The position numbers were made by a program, and so were the translations under genes. The notes below the pieces were generated by a model. That model did no database searches. It had not been told where the DNA came from and was given only the letters and a program-made list of their open reading frames with translations. From Acidimicrobiaceae bacterium (GTDB taxonomy: Bacteria; Actinomycetota; Acidimicrobiia; Acidimicrobiales; RAAP-2), in NCBI GenBank assembly GCA_003133665.1, contig PKYK01000030.1:33218-97217 (forward strand): DNA of 64,000 nucleotides. Direction: 5' to 3'. Positions 16,250-24,250 of the stretch are shown here, piece by piece; positions within the stretch are counted from its first letter, which is position 1; every line of letters begins with the position of its first letter.

Positions 16250-16963
16250 CTACTTGAGGAGCCAGCCACCGTCCAGGGCGAGGTTCACGCCGTTGACGCC
16301 CGAGTTTTCGAGCAGAAACTCGACCGAGTGCACGATTTCCCGCATCGTGACGAGGCGGCCGAGGGGTGTACGGGAGATAATCTGACTGTTGTCCTTGTTT
16401 TCCCAGTACGGGCTGTCGCCGATGATGCCCGGGTGGATCGCGTTGATACGCACCGGGGCAAGTTCGCACGCGAGGGAGTGGACCAGGCCGACCACGCCGC
16501 CGTTCACAGTCGAAACCGTCGTTGATCCAGGGTACGGACGCTCCAGCGCCAGACCTCCGAAGACGACGATTGAGGCGTTTGACGTAAAGCGACTTCGAAG
16601 GACGTGGATGGCTTCGGTGTAGCCCACGAGTTTGAGGGTGACCAGTCGAATGGCACCGGCGACGTTGTAGTCGGCGATCGTGTTCGAGTCGCGCTCAATG
16701 GCTGGAATGACCAGGTCGTCGACCTGGTCGATGCCGGCCAGCGACTCGGCGATGGTCTCGGGCATGGACAGGTCGACGGCGATGCCGACGGTGCCGAGAC
16801 CGATCTCTGCCGCCGCGCTCTGGGCGCTCTCCGTGGTGCGGCCGGAGAGATAGACCATCGCTCCCTTGGACGCCAACGTTTTGACGATCTCTCTGCCGAT
16901 TCCCTTGGTTCCGCCAAGTACCACCGCGGTGCGGCCCGTTCTCGTTGACAGTTGCTCTGACAC
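16250..16963 (-). CDS. SDR-family protein lacking the YxxxK active site
   Basis: Rossmann-fold short-chain dehydrogenase-like protein, 237 residues, GTG start with AGGGGGAA upstream. The cofactor motif VLGGTKGIG is present near the N-terminus, and the C-terminus LALDGGWLLK is typical for SDRs. At the catalytic position, where YxxxK is expected, the sequence is TTVSTVNGGVVGL, with neither Tyr nor Lys. It may be a non-redox or altered-chemistry SDR. It is the first gene of the minus-strand operon, divergent from the amidohydrolase across a 295-base regulatory region. Confidence 0.82.
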   Translation of the reverse strand: MSEQLSTRTGRTAVVLGGTKGIGREIVKTLASKGAMVYLSGRTTESAQSAAAEIGLGTVGIAVDLSMPETIAESLAGIDQVDDLVIPAIERDSNTIADYNVAGAIRLVTLKLVGYTEAIHVLRSRFTSNASIVVFGGLALERPYPGSTTVSTVNGGVVGLVHSLACELAPVRINAIHPGIIGDSPYWENKDNSQIISRTPLGRLVTMREIVHSVEFLLENSGVNGVNLALDGGWLLK

Positions 16964-16979
16964 TGTTCCCCCTACTTCT

Positions 16980-16987
16980 GTTCAGTG
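16980..16987. promoter_or_regulatory. Candidate operator half-site upstream of the SDR gene
   Basis: GTTCAGTG, 17 bases before the SDR start, matches the left part of the GTTCAGTGAAC palindrome found in the binding-protein promoter. Inferred site for the XRE-cupin regulator. The rest of 16964-17258 holds no gene. Confidence 0.35.
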
Positions 16988-17195
16988 GCATTAAACATAG
17001 CCGAATCTCTGCGGAGACGGTTGGACGAAGTACAAGACCCTGTCGAATCGGGCACCTCGCTCTTTCTTCCTGGCGGCAGTTGGGCCGGACCAGATGGTGC
17101 GCCGTTCTTCAGGGGGAATGTGGGCGGGTTTCGATGGCCTGTCGCTGGTCGGTGCCGTTCATCCGTCGCAAGGGGGGAGGTGTGTGAAGTAACTC

Positions 17196-17223
17196 TTGAC
17201 AGCAGTGAACACGGTGCTACGCT
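17196..17223 (+). promoter_or_regulatory. Promoter of the amidohydrolase gene with embedded operator-like motif
   Basis: TTGACA, a 16-base spacer and TACGCT form a sigma-70-type promoter 36 bases upstream of the ATG. The spacer carries CAGTGAAC, shared with the promoter at 18793, which places a bound regulator between the -35 and -10 elements. Confidence 0.6.
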
Positions 17224-17258
17224 CCTAGAACAATCGACGAATTGAATAGTGAGGTGTC

Positions 17259-18698
17259 ATGAACAAGCCCATTAGTTCGACTGGGGAGTCGCTGGAACAC
17301 GGTCGTTCGATCGTGTTCCGCAACGGTCTCGTCCTCACGATGGACAACACTCATCGCGTGCTGAAGGACTGCGACGTGCTCGTCGCGGGCGGCGTGATCA
17401 AAGAGATCGGCCAGGGCATCAAGGCTCCTGACGACGCACTCAACATCGACGCGCGGGGCGGGATCATCATGCCCGGTTTGATCGACACCCACCGGCACAT
17501 GTGGCAGACGGCAATGCGCGGCTACGGCGCGGACTGGACACTGTCGCAGTACTTCGTCTGGTACTACCTGGAGCACGGCCGGAACTTCCGCCCCCAGGAC
17601 ATCTACGCGGGCAACCTGCTCTCGGCTATCGAGGCGATCGACGCGGGCGTCACGACGTCAGTTGACTGGTCGCACGGCCTGCAGACCACCGAGCACGCTG
17701 ACGCGGCCGTCGACGCCCTGGAGGTGGTGCCGGGACGCTTCGTGCTGGCCTACGGCAACATCCAGCGTGGGCCGTGGGAATGGTCGGCCGAGAAGGAGTT
17801 CAAGGACTTCTACAGCCGTCGCATCGACGGCAAGGGCGACATGCTCGGCTTCCAGATGGCCTTTGACGTGACCGGAGATCCGGAGTTCCCCGAGCGCGCC
17901 GCATTCGAGGTCGCTCGCGAATTGGGCGTGGGGGTCACGACGCACTGCGGTGTGCGCGGGGCGACCGGCGACGACAGCATCCGTCTGATGCACGACAGTG
18001 GTTTCATGGGCCCTGACACGATCTTCGTCCACGCGTCGACGCTGTCCGACGACTCTTACCACCGGATCGCCGCCTGCGGCGGGTCCGCGTCGATCTCGAC
18101 CGAGAGTGAGCAGAGCGCCGGACAGGGCTACCCCTCGTCATGGAAGCTCCGCCAGTTCGACATTCCGATCTCGATCTCCCAGGACACCTCCGTGTGGTGG
18201 AGTGCCGACCTCTTCACCGCGATGCGCACGACGCTCGGTGCAGACCGCTCGCGCCAGCACCTTGAGGCTCATCTGAAGGACGAGACGGTCACGCACCTTG
18301 ACCTGCGTTGTGAGGAAGTCGTCGACTGGGCGACCCGGGGCGGTAGTAAGGCACTGGGGCTGGACAGCAAGATCGGCAGCATTGAAGTGGGCAAGAAGGC
18401 CGACATCGTGCTCGTCAAGAACGACGAGTCGCCGGTGATGTTCCCCCTCCTCAATCCCTACGGCCACGTGACCATGCAGGCGCAGCGCGCCGACGTCCAC
18501 ACCGTGGTGATCGACGGCAACATCCTCAAGCACGAGCACAAGTTGATCAACATCGACCTGGCGCGGGCGAAGTCCGCGGTCGAGGAGACCGTGGCCTTCC
18601 TGGCGGACACCATCGGGGAAGAGGCCTGGAACGCGGGCATGAACCCCGAGGTGCCCGAGAAGAGCAAGAAGGAAAACCCGTACCAGTACACGAAGTAG
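17259..18698 (+). CDS. Amidohydrolase (TrzN/AtzA/SsnA-like deaminase/chlorohydrolase superfamily)
   Basis: Metal-dependent hydrolase of 479 residues acting on an amidine, amino-heterocycle or similar bond. The metal-binding HxH is GLIDTHRHMWQ (about residue 76). Further ligands are THCGV (about 230), IFVHASTL (about 255) and the catalytic Asp in ISISQDTSVWW (about 308). The C-terminal composite-domain motif IGSIEVGKKADIVLV is complete. It opens the plus-strand half of a cluster continuing with an RbsABC-type importer and an M24 enzyme, and is divergent from SDR-bicupin-regulator. Substrate unknown; a nitrogenous ring or guanidino/amide compound fits the context. Confidence 0.85.
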   Translation: MNKPISSTGESLEHGRSIVFRNGLVLTMDNTHRVLKDCDVLVAGGVIKEIGQGIKAPDDALNIDARGGIIMPGLIDTHRHMWQTAMRGYGADWTLSQYFVWYYLEHGRNFRPQDIYAGNLLSAIEAIDAGVTTSVDWSHGLQTTEHADAAVDALEVVPGRFVLAYGNIQRGPWEWSAEKEFKDFYSRRIDGKGDMLGFQMAFDVTGDPEFPERAAFEVARELGVGVTTHCGVRGATGDDSIRLMHDSGFMGPDTIFVHASTLSDDSYHRIAACGGSASISTESEQSAGQGYPSSWKLRQFDIPISISQDTSVWWSADLFTAMRTTLGADRSRQHLEAHLKDETVTHLDLRCEEVVDWATRGGSKALGLDSKIGSIEVGKKADIVLVKNDESPVMFPLLNPYGHVTMQAQRADVHTVVIDGNILKHEHKLINIDLARAKSAVEETVAFLADTIGEEAWNAGMNPEVPEKSKKENPYQYTK

Positions 18699-18726
18699 CG
18701 CCGCCGCTCAGCTGAGCGGGCGTTCG

Positions 18727-18756
18727 GGATGCCGGCCGCGAGAGCGGCCGGCATCC
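18727..18756 (+). terminator. Hairpin terminator after the amidohydrolase gene
   Basis: Perfect 13-bp stem GGATGCCGGCCGC / GCGGCCGGCATCC around loop GAGA, 29 bases after the stop. No T run; GC-rich hairpins of this kind are common actinobacterial terminators. Confidence 0.75.
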
Positions 18757-18792
18757 TCGCGTTCGGGGCGCTGCTGGGGTGTTCGATATGAC

Positions 18793-18821
18793 TTGACACG
18801 TTCAGTGAACACCGCTAATGT
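18793..18821 (+). promoter_or_regulatory. Promoter of the binding-protein gene with palindromic operator
   Basis: TTGACA, a 17-base spacer and TAATGT. The spacer contains GTTCAGTGAAC (18800-18810), an 11-bp palindrome around one central base. The motif recurs in part at 17203-17210 and 16980-16987. Confidence 0.65.
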
Positions 18822-18911
18822 CGTCCCCGTTGGCCGTGACACGGCCCCCGAAGGGGGCGGCGGCCAGCGGCGGTCGTACGAGTGGTGCGTCCGAAAACAA
18901 GGGGGGAATCA

Positions 18912-19922
18912 ATGGTGAAAACCAGGATGCGTTGGCTCGTTAGTGTGGCCGTTGGGGCCATGCTGCTGTCCACGGCGCTGACGGGCTTCGGGGTGGCGGC
19001 GCAGGCCGCGGCCAAGCACAAGACCTACAAGGTGGCGTACCTGTCGTACGCCTTGGCGAACAGCTACGACGCTCCGATGCTGGCGGCCGCCAAGGCAGTC
19101 GCCGGGGCCAGCGGGGTCAAGGTCGTCGTGTTCGACGCGCAGAACTCCTACACCACGCAGGTGTCGCAGCTGCAGGACGTCATCAACTCAGGCCAGTATC
19201 AAGGCGTCATCGTCCAGCCGATCTACGGCGCTGCCCTGATCCCGACGGTCAAGCGGGCCATCAAGAAGGGGATCAAAGTCGTCAACATCGACCAGATCCT
19301 TGGGGCGAAGTACACCACCGACCAGATCCAGGTGCCGGGACTCTCGGGCAACGTGGTCTTCTTCCCGTCGAAGATCGGAACGCAGTTGGCCACGCTGACT
19401 AACAAGGCGTGCGCGGGAGCCAATCCGTGCAAGATTGGCCTGGTCCACAACTTCAAGGGCTACGAGCCGGACGCGGCCATCACGGCGGCCTTCACCTCGC
19501 AGATTGGCACGTACCCGAGTGACTCGATCGTTGCCGAGGCCGACGGTCTGTACCAGGTCGCGGCAGCTCTGACCCAGGTGCAGGACATGCTGGTTGCACA
19601 CTCTGACCTGAACGTGATCGTCGGGTCGGACCAGGACTGCGAGGGGGCCCAGTCGGCCCTGACCGCGGCCAAGAACACGACGGTGAAGCTGGTGTGCTAC
19701 GGAGCTAGCGCGGCCGGTCTTGCAGCCATCAAGAGTGGCGCGTGGTTCGCCGACGTGGCCCAGGCGCCGGCGACGGAGGGCCAGGTGGGGATGAGCATGG
19801 TCATCAAGGCCATGAAGACCGGCAAGAAGAGTGGTTCGAAGAACCCGGTCGCGGCCCTGCCGAACAACGGGATCCTCCTCCAGTCCAACGTCGGCAAGTT
19901 CACCGCCGAGTGGCCGGGCTGA
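18912..19922 (+). CDS. Sugar/nucleoside-type ABC transporter substrate-binding protein
   Basis: Exported type-1 periplasmic-binding protein of the RbsB class, 336 residues. ATG 18912 follows AAGGGGGGAA, better than the track start at 18882. A signal peptide (LVSVAVGAMLLSTALTGFGVAAQA) precedes the ligand-binding core (YKVAYLSYALANSYDAPMLAAAK; VIVQPIYGAALIPTVKRAIKKGI). Two Cys pairs (KACAGANPC; DQDCEG...KLVCYG) could be disulfides. It is followed by matching ATPase and permease genes. Although the family often binds pentoses, the cluster context suggests another small ligand. Confidence 0.88.
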   Translation: MVKTRMRWLVSVAVGAMLLSTALTGFGVAAQAAAKHKTYKVAYLSYALANSYDAPMLAAAKAVAGASGVKVVVFDAQNSYTTQVSQLQDVINSGQYQGVIVQPIYGAALIPTVKRAIKKGIKVVNIDQILGAKYTTDQIQVPGLSGNVVFFPSKIGTQLATLTNKACAGANPCKIGLVHNFKGYEPDAAITAAFTSQIGTYPSDSIVAEADGLYQVAAALTQVQDMLVAHSDLNVIVGSDQDCEGAQSALTAAKNTTVKLVCYGASAAGLAAIKSGAWFADVAQAPATEGQVGMSMVIKAMKTGKKSGSKNPVAALPNNGILLQSNVGKFTAEWPG

Positions 19923-19980
19923 TCCCCGCGACACGAGGCACTGAAGAAGTCTTGTACGGACAAGGTGGTTCTGACTCAAC

Positions 19981-21537
19981 ATGTCTGTAGGGAACTCTGA
20001 GGAGCATCCCCCCCGGACCGCAGGCACTCCCGGCGACGACCTGGTCGTCGCCGGGGTGTCCAAGCGGTACGGGGGCGTCCCTGCCCTAAGCGATGTCTCG
20101 GTGACCATCGAGGCGGGCAAGGTCCACGCGCTGGTCGGCGAGAACGGCGCGGGCAAGTCGACGCTGGGCAAGATCATCTCCGGCGTGATCCAGCCCGATG
20201 AGGGGATACTGACCCTCGGCGGGCGGCCCCTCGTCCTGCGCTCGCCGCGTGAAGCGCTGGCGCACGGCATCGTCACCATCGCCCAGGAGCTCGCCATCGT
20301 CCCCGGTCTCACGGTGGCGGAGAATGTCTACCTCGGCTCGGAGGTCGCCACCGCCGGCTTCGTGCGCCGACGCGAGCTGCGGCGCCGGTTCCGTGAGCTG
20401 GCCGGCCGCGTGGGGTTCGATCTCTCCGCCGACGTCATCGCCGGGAACCTCTCCACCGCTGATCAACAGAAGGTGGAGATCATGCGGGCGCTGTCGCGCA
20501 ACGCGTCGATCGTGGTGATGGACGAGCCGTCGGCGGCGCTCTCCAGTCAGGAGACGGCGGCGCTCCACGAGATCATCCGCTCGCTGTCCCGCCAGGGCAC
20601 CGCGGTGGTGCTCATCTCGCACTTCCTCTCCGAGGTGCTGTCCCTCTCCGACAGGATCACGATCCTGCGCGACGGTCACCTCATCCGCACCGTCGAGGCC
20701 GCGGGCGCCACCGAGGAGTCGCTGATCGAGGGGATGCTTGGACGATCGCTGTCCGCGGCGTTCCCGGAGAAGGCGCTTGGCGAACCGGACGCGCCGGTGG
20801 TCCTCGAAGTCGACCACCTGAGGGCGCCGGGCGTGGCGGACTGCTCCTTCGCCCTGCGCCGGGGGGAGATCCTCGGGATTGCCGGACTGGTGGGCGCGGG
20901 CCGGTCGGAGCTTGCCCGGGCCATCTTTCGCGACGCCAAGGTCTCCGCGGGGACCGTGCGACTCGGCGGTGTCGAGCTCGCCGGGCACAGCCCGCACCGC
21001 TCAATCCATCGTGGTCTCGTCCTCATCCCCGAGTCGCGCAAGGAGATGGGCCTGCTCATGGGCCGCTCCGTAAGAGAGAACATCTCGCTCTCGCGACTCG
21101 ACCTCGTGAGCCGGCTGGGCTGGATCGCGGCCCGCAGGGAGCGCCGCGCGGTGTCCCAACTCATGCAGAAGACCACCGTCAAGGCGGCCAGCATGGCGCT
21201 GCCGGCGACGATGCTGTCGGGCGGCAATCAGCAGAAGCTGCTCTTCGCCCGTTCCGTGATGTGTTCGCCCTCGGTGCTGATCGCCGACGAGCCGACGCGA
21301 GGCGTCGACGTCGGCTCGAAACGGGCGATCTACGACCTTCTGAGGGAGATGGCCGAGGACGGGATGGGGATCATCGTGATCTCTTCGGAGCTTGAGGAGG
21401 TCTTGGGGCTCGCCCACCGCGTCCTCGTGATGCGCCACGGACGCATCAGCGCAGAGCTCACCGGCGAGAACATGAGCCAGCAGGCCGTGCTCGCGGCCGC
21501 CTTCGCCGAGACGGCGCCACCTAAGGAGACCAGATGA
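19981..21537 (+). CDS. RbsA-type ABC transporter ATP-binding protein (two NBDs)
   Basis: Double-ATPase subunit of a carbohydrate-uptake-2-type importer, 518 residues. NBD1 has GENGAGKST, a degenerate signature LSTADQQKVEI and VVMDEPSAAL. NBD2 has the atypical Walker A GLVGAGRSEL, the signature LSGGNQQKLLFA and IADEPTRGVD, the asymmetry expected of RbsA/MglA. It starts 58 bases after the binding-protein stop, and its end overlaps the permease start (ATGA). Confidence 0.92.
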   Translation: MSVGNSEEHPPRTAGTPGDDLVVAGVSKRYGGVPALSDVSVTIEAGKVHALVGENGAGKSTLGKIISGVIQPDEGILTLGGRPLVLRSPREALAHGIVTIAQELAIVPGLTVAENVYLGSEVATAGFVRRRELRRRFRELAGRVGFDLSADVIAGNLSTADQQKVEIMRALSRNASIVVMDEPSAALSSQETAALHEIIRSLSRQGTAVVLISHFLSEVLSLSDRITILRDGHLIRTVEAAGATEESLIEGMLGRSLSAAFPEKALGEPDAPVVLEVDHLRAPGVADCSFALRRGEILGIAGLVGAGRSELARAIFRDAKVSAGTVRLGGVELAGHSPHRSIHRGLVLIPESRKEMGLLMGRSVRENISLSRLDLVSRLGWIAARRERRAVSQLMQKTTVKAASMALPATMLSGGNQQKLLFARSVMCSPSVLIADEPTRGVDVGSKRAIYDLLREMAEDGMGIIVISSELEEVLGLAHRVLVMRHGRISAELTGENMSQQAVLAAAFAETAPPKETR

Positions 21538-22550
21538 ACAATCAGATCGCTGAACACCAGGACCGGCTCGAGGAGGCGGACACCGCGCCCGCCGGATTCC
21601 GTGTGGGCACCGCGAGGCTACTGCGTTCGTGGCGCACGGCCGGGATCCTCATCCCCTTTCTCATCCTGTTCGCGGTCCTCTCGATCACGAGCCAGCCGTT
21701 CCTTCACACCTCGAACCTCATCAACATCCTTGACCAGCAGGCCGCGACCCTTTGCATCGCCGCCGCGGGGACCCTGGTGCTGGTCGCCGGCGGGATCGAC
21801 CTCTCCGTCGGGGCGACCTATGGACTCTCCACCGTCGTAGCGGGTGAGATCGCCGCACACCACTCGCCCGCGCTCGCCATCGCCGCGGCCGTGCTCGTGG
21901 GATTGACCGTCGGCCTGATCAACGGACTCATCGTCACGGTCTTCCGGATCAATCCGTTGATCACCACCTTGGCGATGTCGTTCGTCATCGGCGGCGCGGC
22001 CGTCAAGGTGACCAGCGGGAACCTCATCGTCCTCTCGGCAAACTCCGGGTTCTACAAGTTCGCCAATGCGCAGTTCCTCACGGTCCCCAGTGCGGTGTGG
22101 ATGACCATCCTCTTCGTCGTGGTGTTGGGCCTCCTGCTGTCGCGCACCACGTTCGGCCGGTACATCGTGGCGTCGGGGGGCAACGCCGAGGCCGCGCGCC
22201 TGGCGGGGGTGCGGGTGAACCTGATCAAGGTCGTGGCCTTCACGTTGAGCGGTGGCGCGGCGGGGCTCGGCGGGGTGATTGACATCTCCCGCCTGCTCAG
22301 CGCCCAGGCGGGGAGTGGCGGCAACGCCCTCGCCTTCACAGTCCTCGCGGGCATCGTGGTGGGCGGCACCTCGATCGCCGGTGGCGAAGGGTCGGTCTGG
22401 CGCACCGGTATCGGTGTGCTTTTCATCGCGCTGATCGGCAATGGCTTCAACCTGCTCGGGGTCGACCCGCTCTACCAGCAAATCGTCCTCGGGGTGATTC
22501 TGCTGCTCGCGGTGGGCCTCGACGCCTGGGCCCGTCAGCGTCGGCGCTAG
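21534..22550 (+). CDS. RbsC-type ABC transporter permease
   Basis: Membrane subunit of the importer, 338 residues with about ten hydrophobic segments. The conserved motif GTLVLVAGGIDLSVGATYGLSTVVAG is the family hallmark, and the coupling loop is ASGGNAEAARLAGVRVNLIKV. It overlaps the ATPase gene by four bases. The next gene begins 36 bases downstream after TAGGAGAAA, so it is probably co-transcribed. Confidence 0.92.
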   Translation: MNNQIAEHQDRLEEADTAPAGFRVGTARLLRSWRTAGILIPFLILFAVLSITSQPFLHTSNLINILDQQAATLCIAAAGTLVLVAGGIDLSVGATYGLSTVVAGEIAAHHSPALAIAAAVLVGLTVGLINGLIVTVFRINPLITTLAMSFVIGGAAVKVTSGNLIVLSANSGFYKFANAQFLTVPSAVWMTILFVVVLGLLLSRTTFGRYIVASGGNAEAARLAGVRVNLIKVVAFTLSGGAAGLGGVIDISRLLSAQAGSGGNALAFTVLAGIVVGGTSIAGGEGSVWRTGIGVLFIALIGNGFNLLGVDPLYQQIVLGVILLLAVGLDAWARQRRR

Positions 22551-22586
22551 GGCCCGCGAGAGTCGAATTCGAAACTAGGAGAAACT

Positions 22587-23939
22587 ATGGGAATCCACAC
22601 ACACGGAAGCAACTCGGTCGACTGGGAGAGCCGCGTCGACATGCCACGCCTGCGAGAGGAGCGCCTCGCCAAGCTGCAGGCGGAGCTTGAGCGCTCCGAC
22701 CTCGGGGCACTGCTGACCTTCGACTTCCACAACATCCGCTACATGACCGGCACCCACATCGGCACGTGGGCCATGGACAAGCTCATCCGCTTCGCACTGC
22801 TGCCGCGCGGGGGCAAGCCGATCGTGTGGGACTTCGGCTCGGCCGCCAAGCACCACCAGCTCTACAACCCGTGGCTTAGCGGTGCCCAGATCCTGCCCGA
22901 CGGCACGGAGGTCCCGTACGAGGGTGCGCGCGCCGGCATCTCGACGCTGCGCGGCGCCATCCCCCCGGGCGCCGACCGGGCGGGCACGGTCGCGGCGAAG
23001 ATCAAGGAGGTTCTGCACCAGTTCGGGCTCCAGAACGAGCCCGTCGGCGTCGACATCGTGGAGATGCCGGTCCTCGCGGCCTTCGCCAAGGAGGGCATCA
23101 CCCTCGTCGACGGCCAGCAGGTCTTCCTGGAGGCTCGACGCATCAAGACGGTCGACGAGATCGGACTGCTCACCCACGCGGCGTCGATGGTCGACGCCGC
23201 CTACGAGGAGTTGTACACGTTCCTTCGACCGGGCGTGAAGGAGAACGAGTGCGTCGGACTGGTCAACAAGACCCTGTACGACCTGGGTTCCGAGCACGTC
23301 GAGGGCGTCAACGCCATTTCCGGCGAGCGGTGCTCACCGCACCCCCACGTCTACAGCGACCGGCTGATCCGTCCCGGCGATCCGGCGTTCTTCGACATCC
23401 TTCACAGTTACAACGGCTACCGGACCTGCTACTACCGGACCTTCGCGGTCGGCAGTGCCTCGGTCGCCCAACGCGACGCGTACACCAAGTGCCGCGAGTT
23501 GATCGACACCGCCATTGCGCTGGTGAAGCCCGGAGCGACCACGGCCGACATCGTCTCTGTTTGGCCCACGGCGCAAGAGTTCGGCTTCCCGAGCGAGGAG
23601 GCGGCCTTCGGTCTGCAGTACGGACACGGGATCGGCCTGTCGATCTGGGAACGACCGATCTTCAGTCGAATGATCTCCCTCGATCACCCTGAAGTGCTCG
23701 AAGAGGGCATGGTGTTCGCTCTCGAGACCTACTGGCCCGCCAAGGACGGATGGTCGGCCGCTCGAATCGAGGAAGAGTTGGTGGTGACCGCCACGGGGTG
23801 TGAGGTGATCACGAAGTTCCCGGCCGAAGAACTTCTTGTTGCGGGTAAGAGGTACTACGCAGCGGGGGGAGAATTCATGGGGCTTAGGGAATCGCAGTCG
23901 AACCTGAACACGTCGTGGGGGCAAGGTAAGTCGAAGTAG
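22587..23939 (+). CDS. M24 (pita-bread fold) peptidase-like enzyme, altered metal site
   Basis: A 450-residue protein of the Xaa-Pro aminopeptidase/creatinase/DddP superfamily. The N-terminal domain (about 20-185) contains TFDFHNIRYMTG; the C-terminal pita-bread domain contains FFDILHSYNGYRTCYYRTF (about 266-284), YGHGIGLSIWERP (about 346), FALETYW and RIEEELVV. The usual second Asp of the metal pair (GYxSDxTR) is replaced here by RTCYYR, so metal binding or chemistry probably differs, as in creatinase. ATG with AGGAGAAA upstream. Last gene of the uptake/catabolic operon; likely acts on the imported compound. Confidence 0.82.
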   Translation: MGIHTHGSNSVDWESRVDMPRLREERLAKLQAELERSDLGALLTFDFHNIRYMTGTHIGTWAMDKLIRFALLPRGGKPIVWDFGSAAKHHQLYNPWLSGAQILPDGTEVPYEGARAGISTLRGAIPPGADRAGTVAAKIKEVLHQFGLQNEPVGVDIVEMPVLAAFAKEGITLVDGQQVFLEARRIKTVDEIGLLTHAASMVDAAYEELYTFLRPGVKENECVGLVNKTLYDLGSEHVEGVNAISGERCSPHPHVYSDRLIRPGDPAFFDILHSYNGYRTCYYRTFAVGSASVAQRDAYTKCRELIDTAIALVKPGATTADIVSVWPTAQEFGFPSEEAAFGLQYGHGIGLSIWERPIFSRMISLDHPEVLEEGMVFALETYWPAKDGWSAARIEEELVVTATGCEVITKFPAEELLVAGKRYYAAGGEFMGLRESQSNLNTSWGQGKSK

Positions 23940-24011
23940 TCCCATTCGGTTGAAATGCCATGGATGATGCGTATAGGTAGGTGTCGGCGAGGAAAGGTTG
24001 CAGATATGGCC

Positions 24012-24055
24012 GATCTCGTTGACGCCATCCGACAGACGGCGCCATCAACGAGATC
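24012..24055 (+). terminator. Hairpin after the M24 gene
   Basis: Inverted repeat GATCTCGTTGA / TCAACGAGATC (11 bp) with an inner CGCC/GGCG stem, 73 bases after the M24 stop. Probable terminator of the catabolic operon. The rest of 23940-24250 shows nothing else. Confidence 0.65.
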
Positions 24056-24250
24056 CCAACGCGTGTGACGACTTTCAATTGGCGGTGTCCCATGCTGCCA
24101 GCTATTGGTGACCCGCACTCGGCTATGGCGAACTCCAGGGCGGTCGGGCTGCGGGCCAACTGAGGACATCAGTGTTCCGAACGTCGCGACCAATCCAAGT
24201 TGTGCTTCAGCCCGTGGCGAATTGCGCGCTCCAGAAACGTGGAGACTGAG

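Noticed and set aside
19188-20312. 374-aa minus-strand ORF
   Set aside because: Spans two clear ABC-transporter genes on the other strand; shadow.
21618-22481. 287-aa minus-strand ORF
   Set aside because: Antisense to the RbsC-type permease; charged low-complexity composition.
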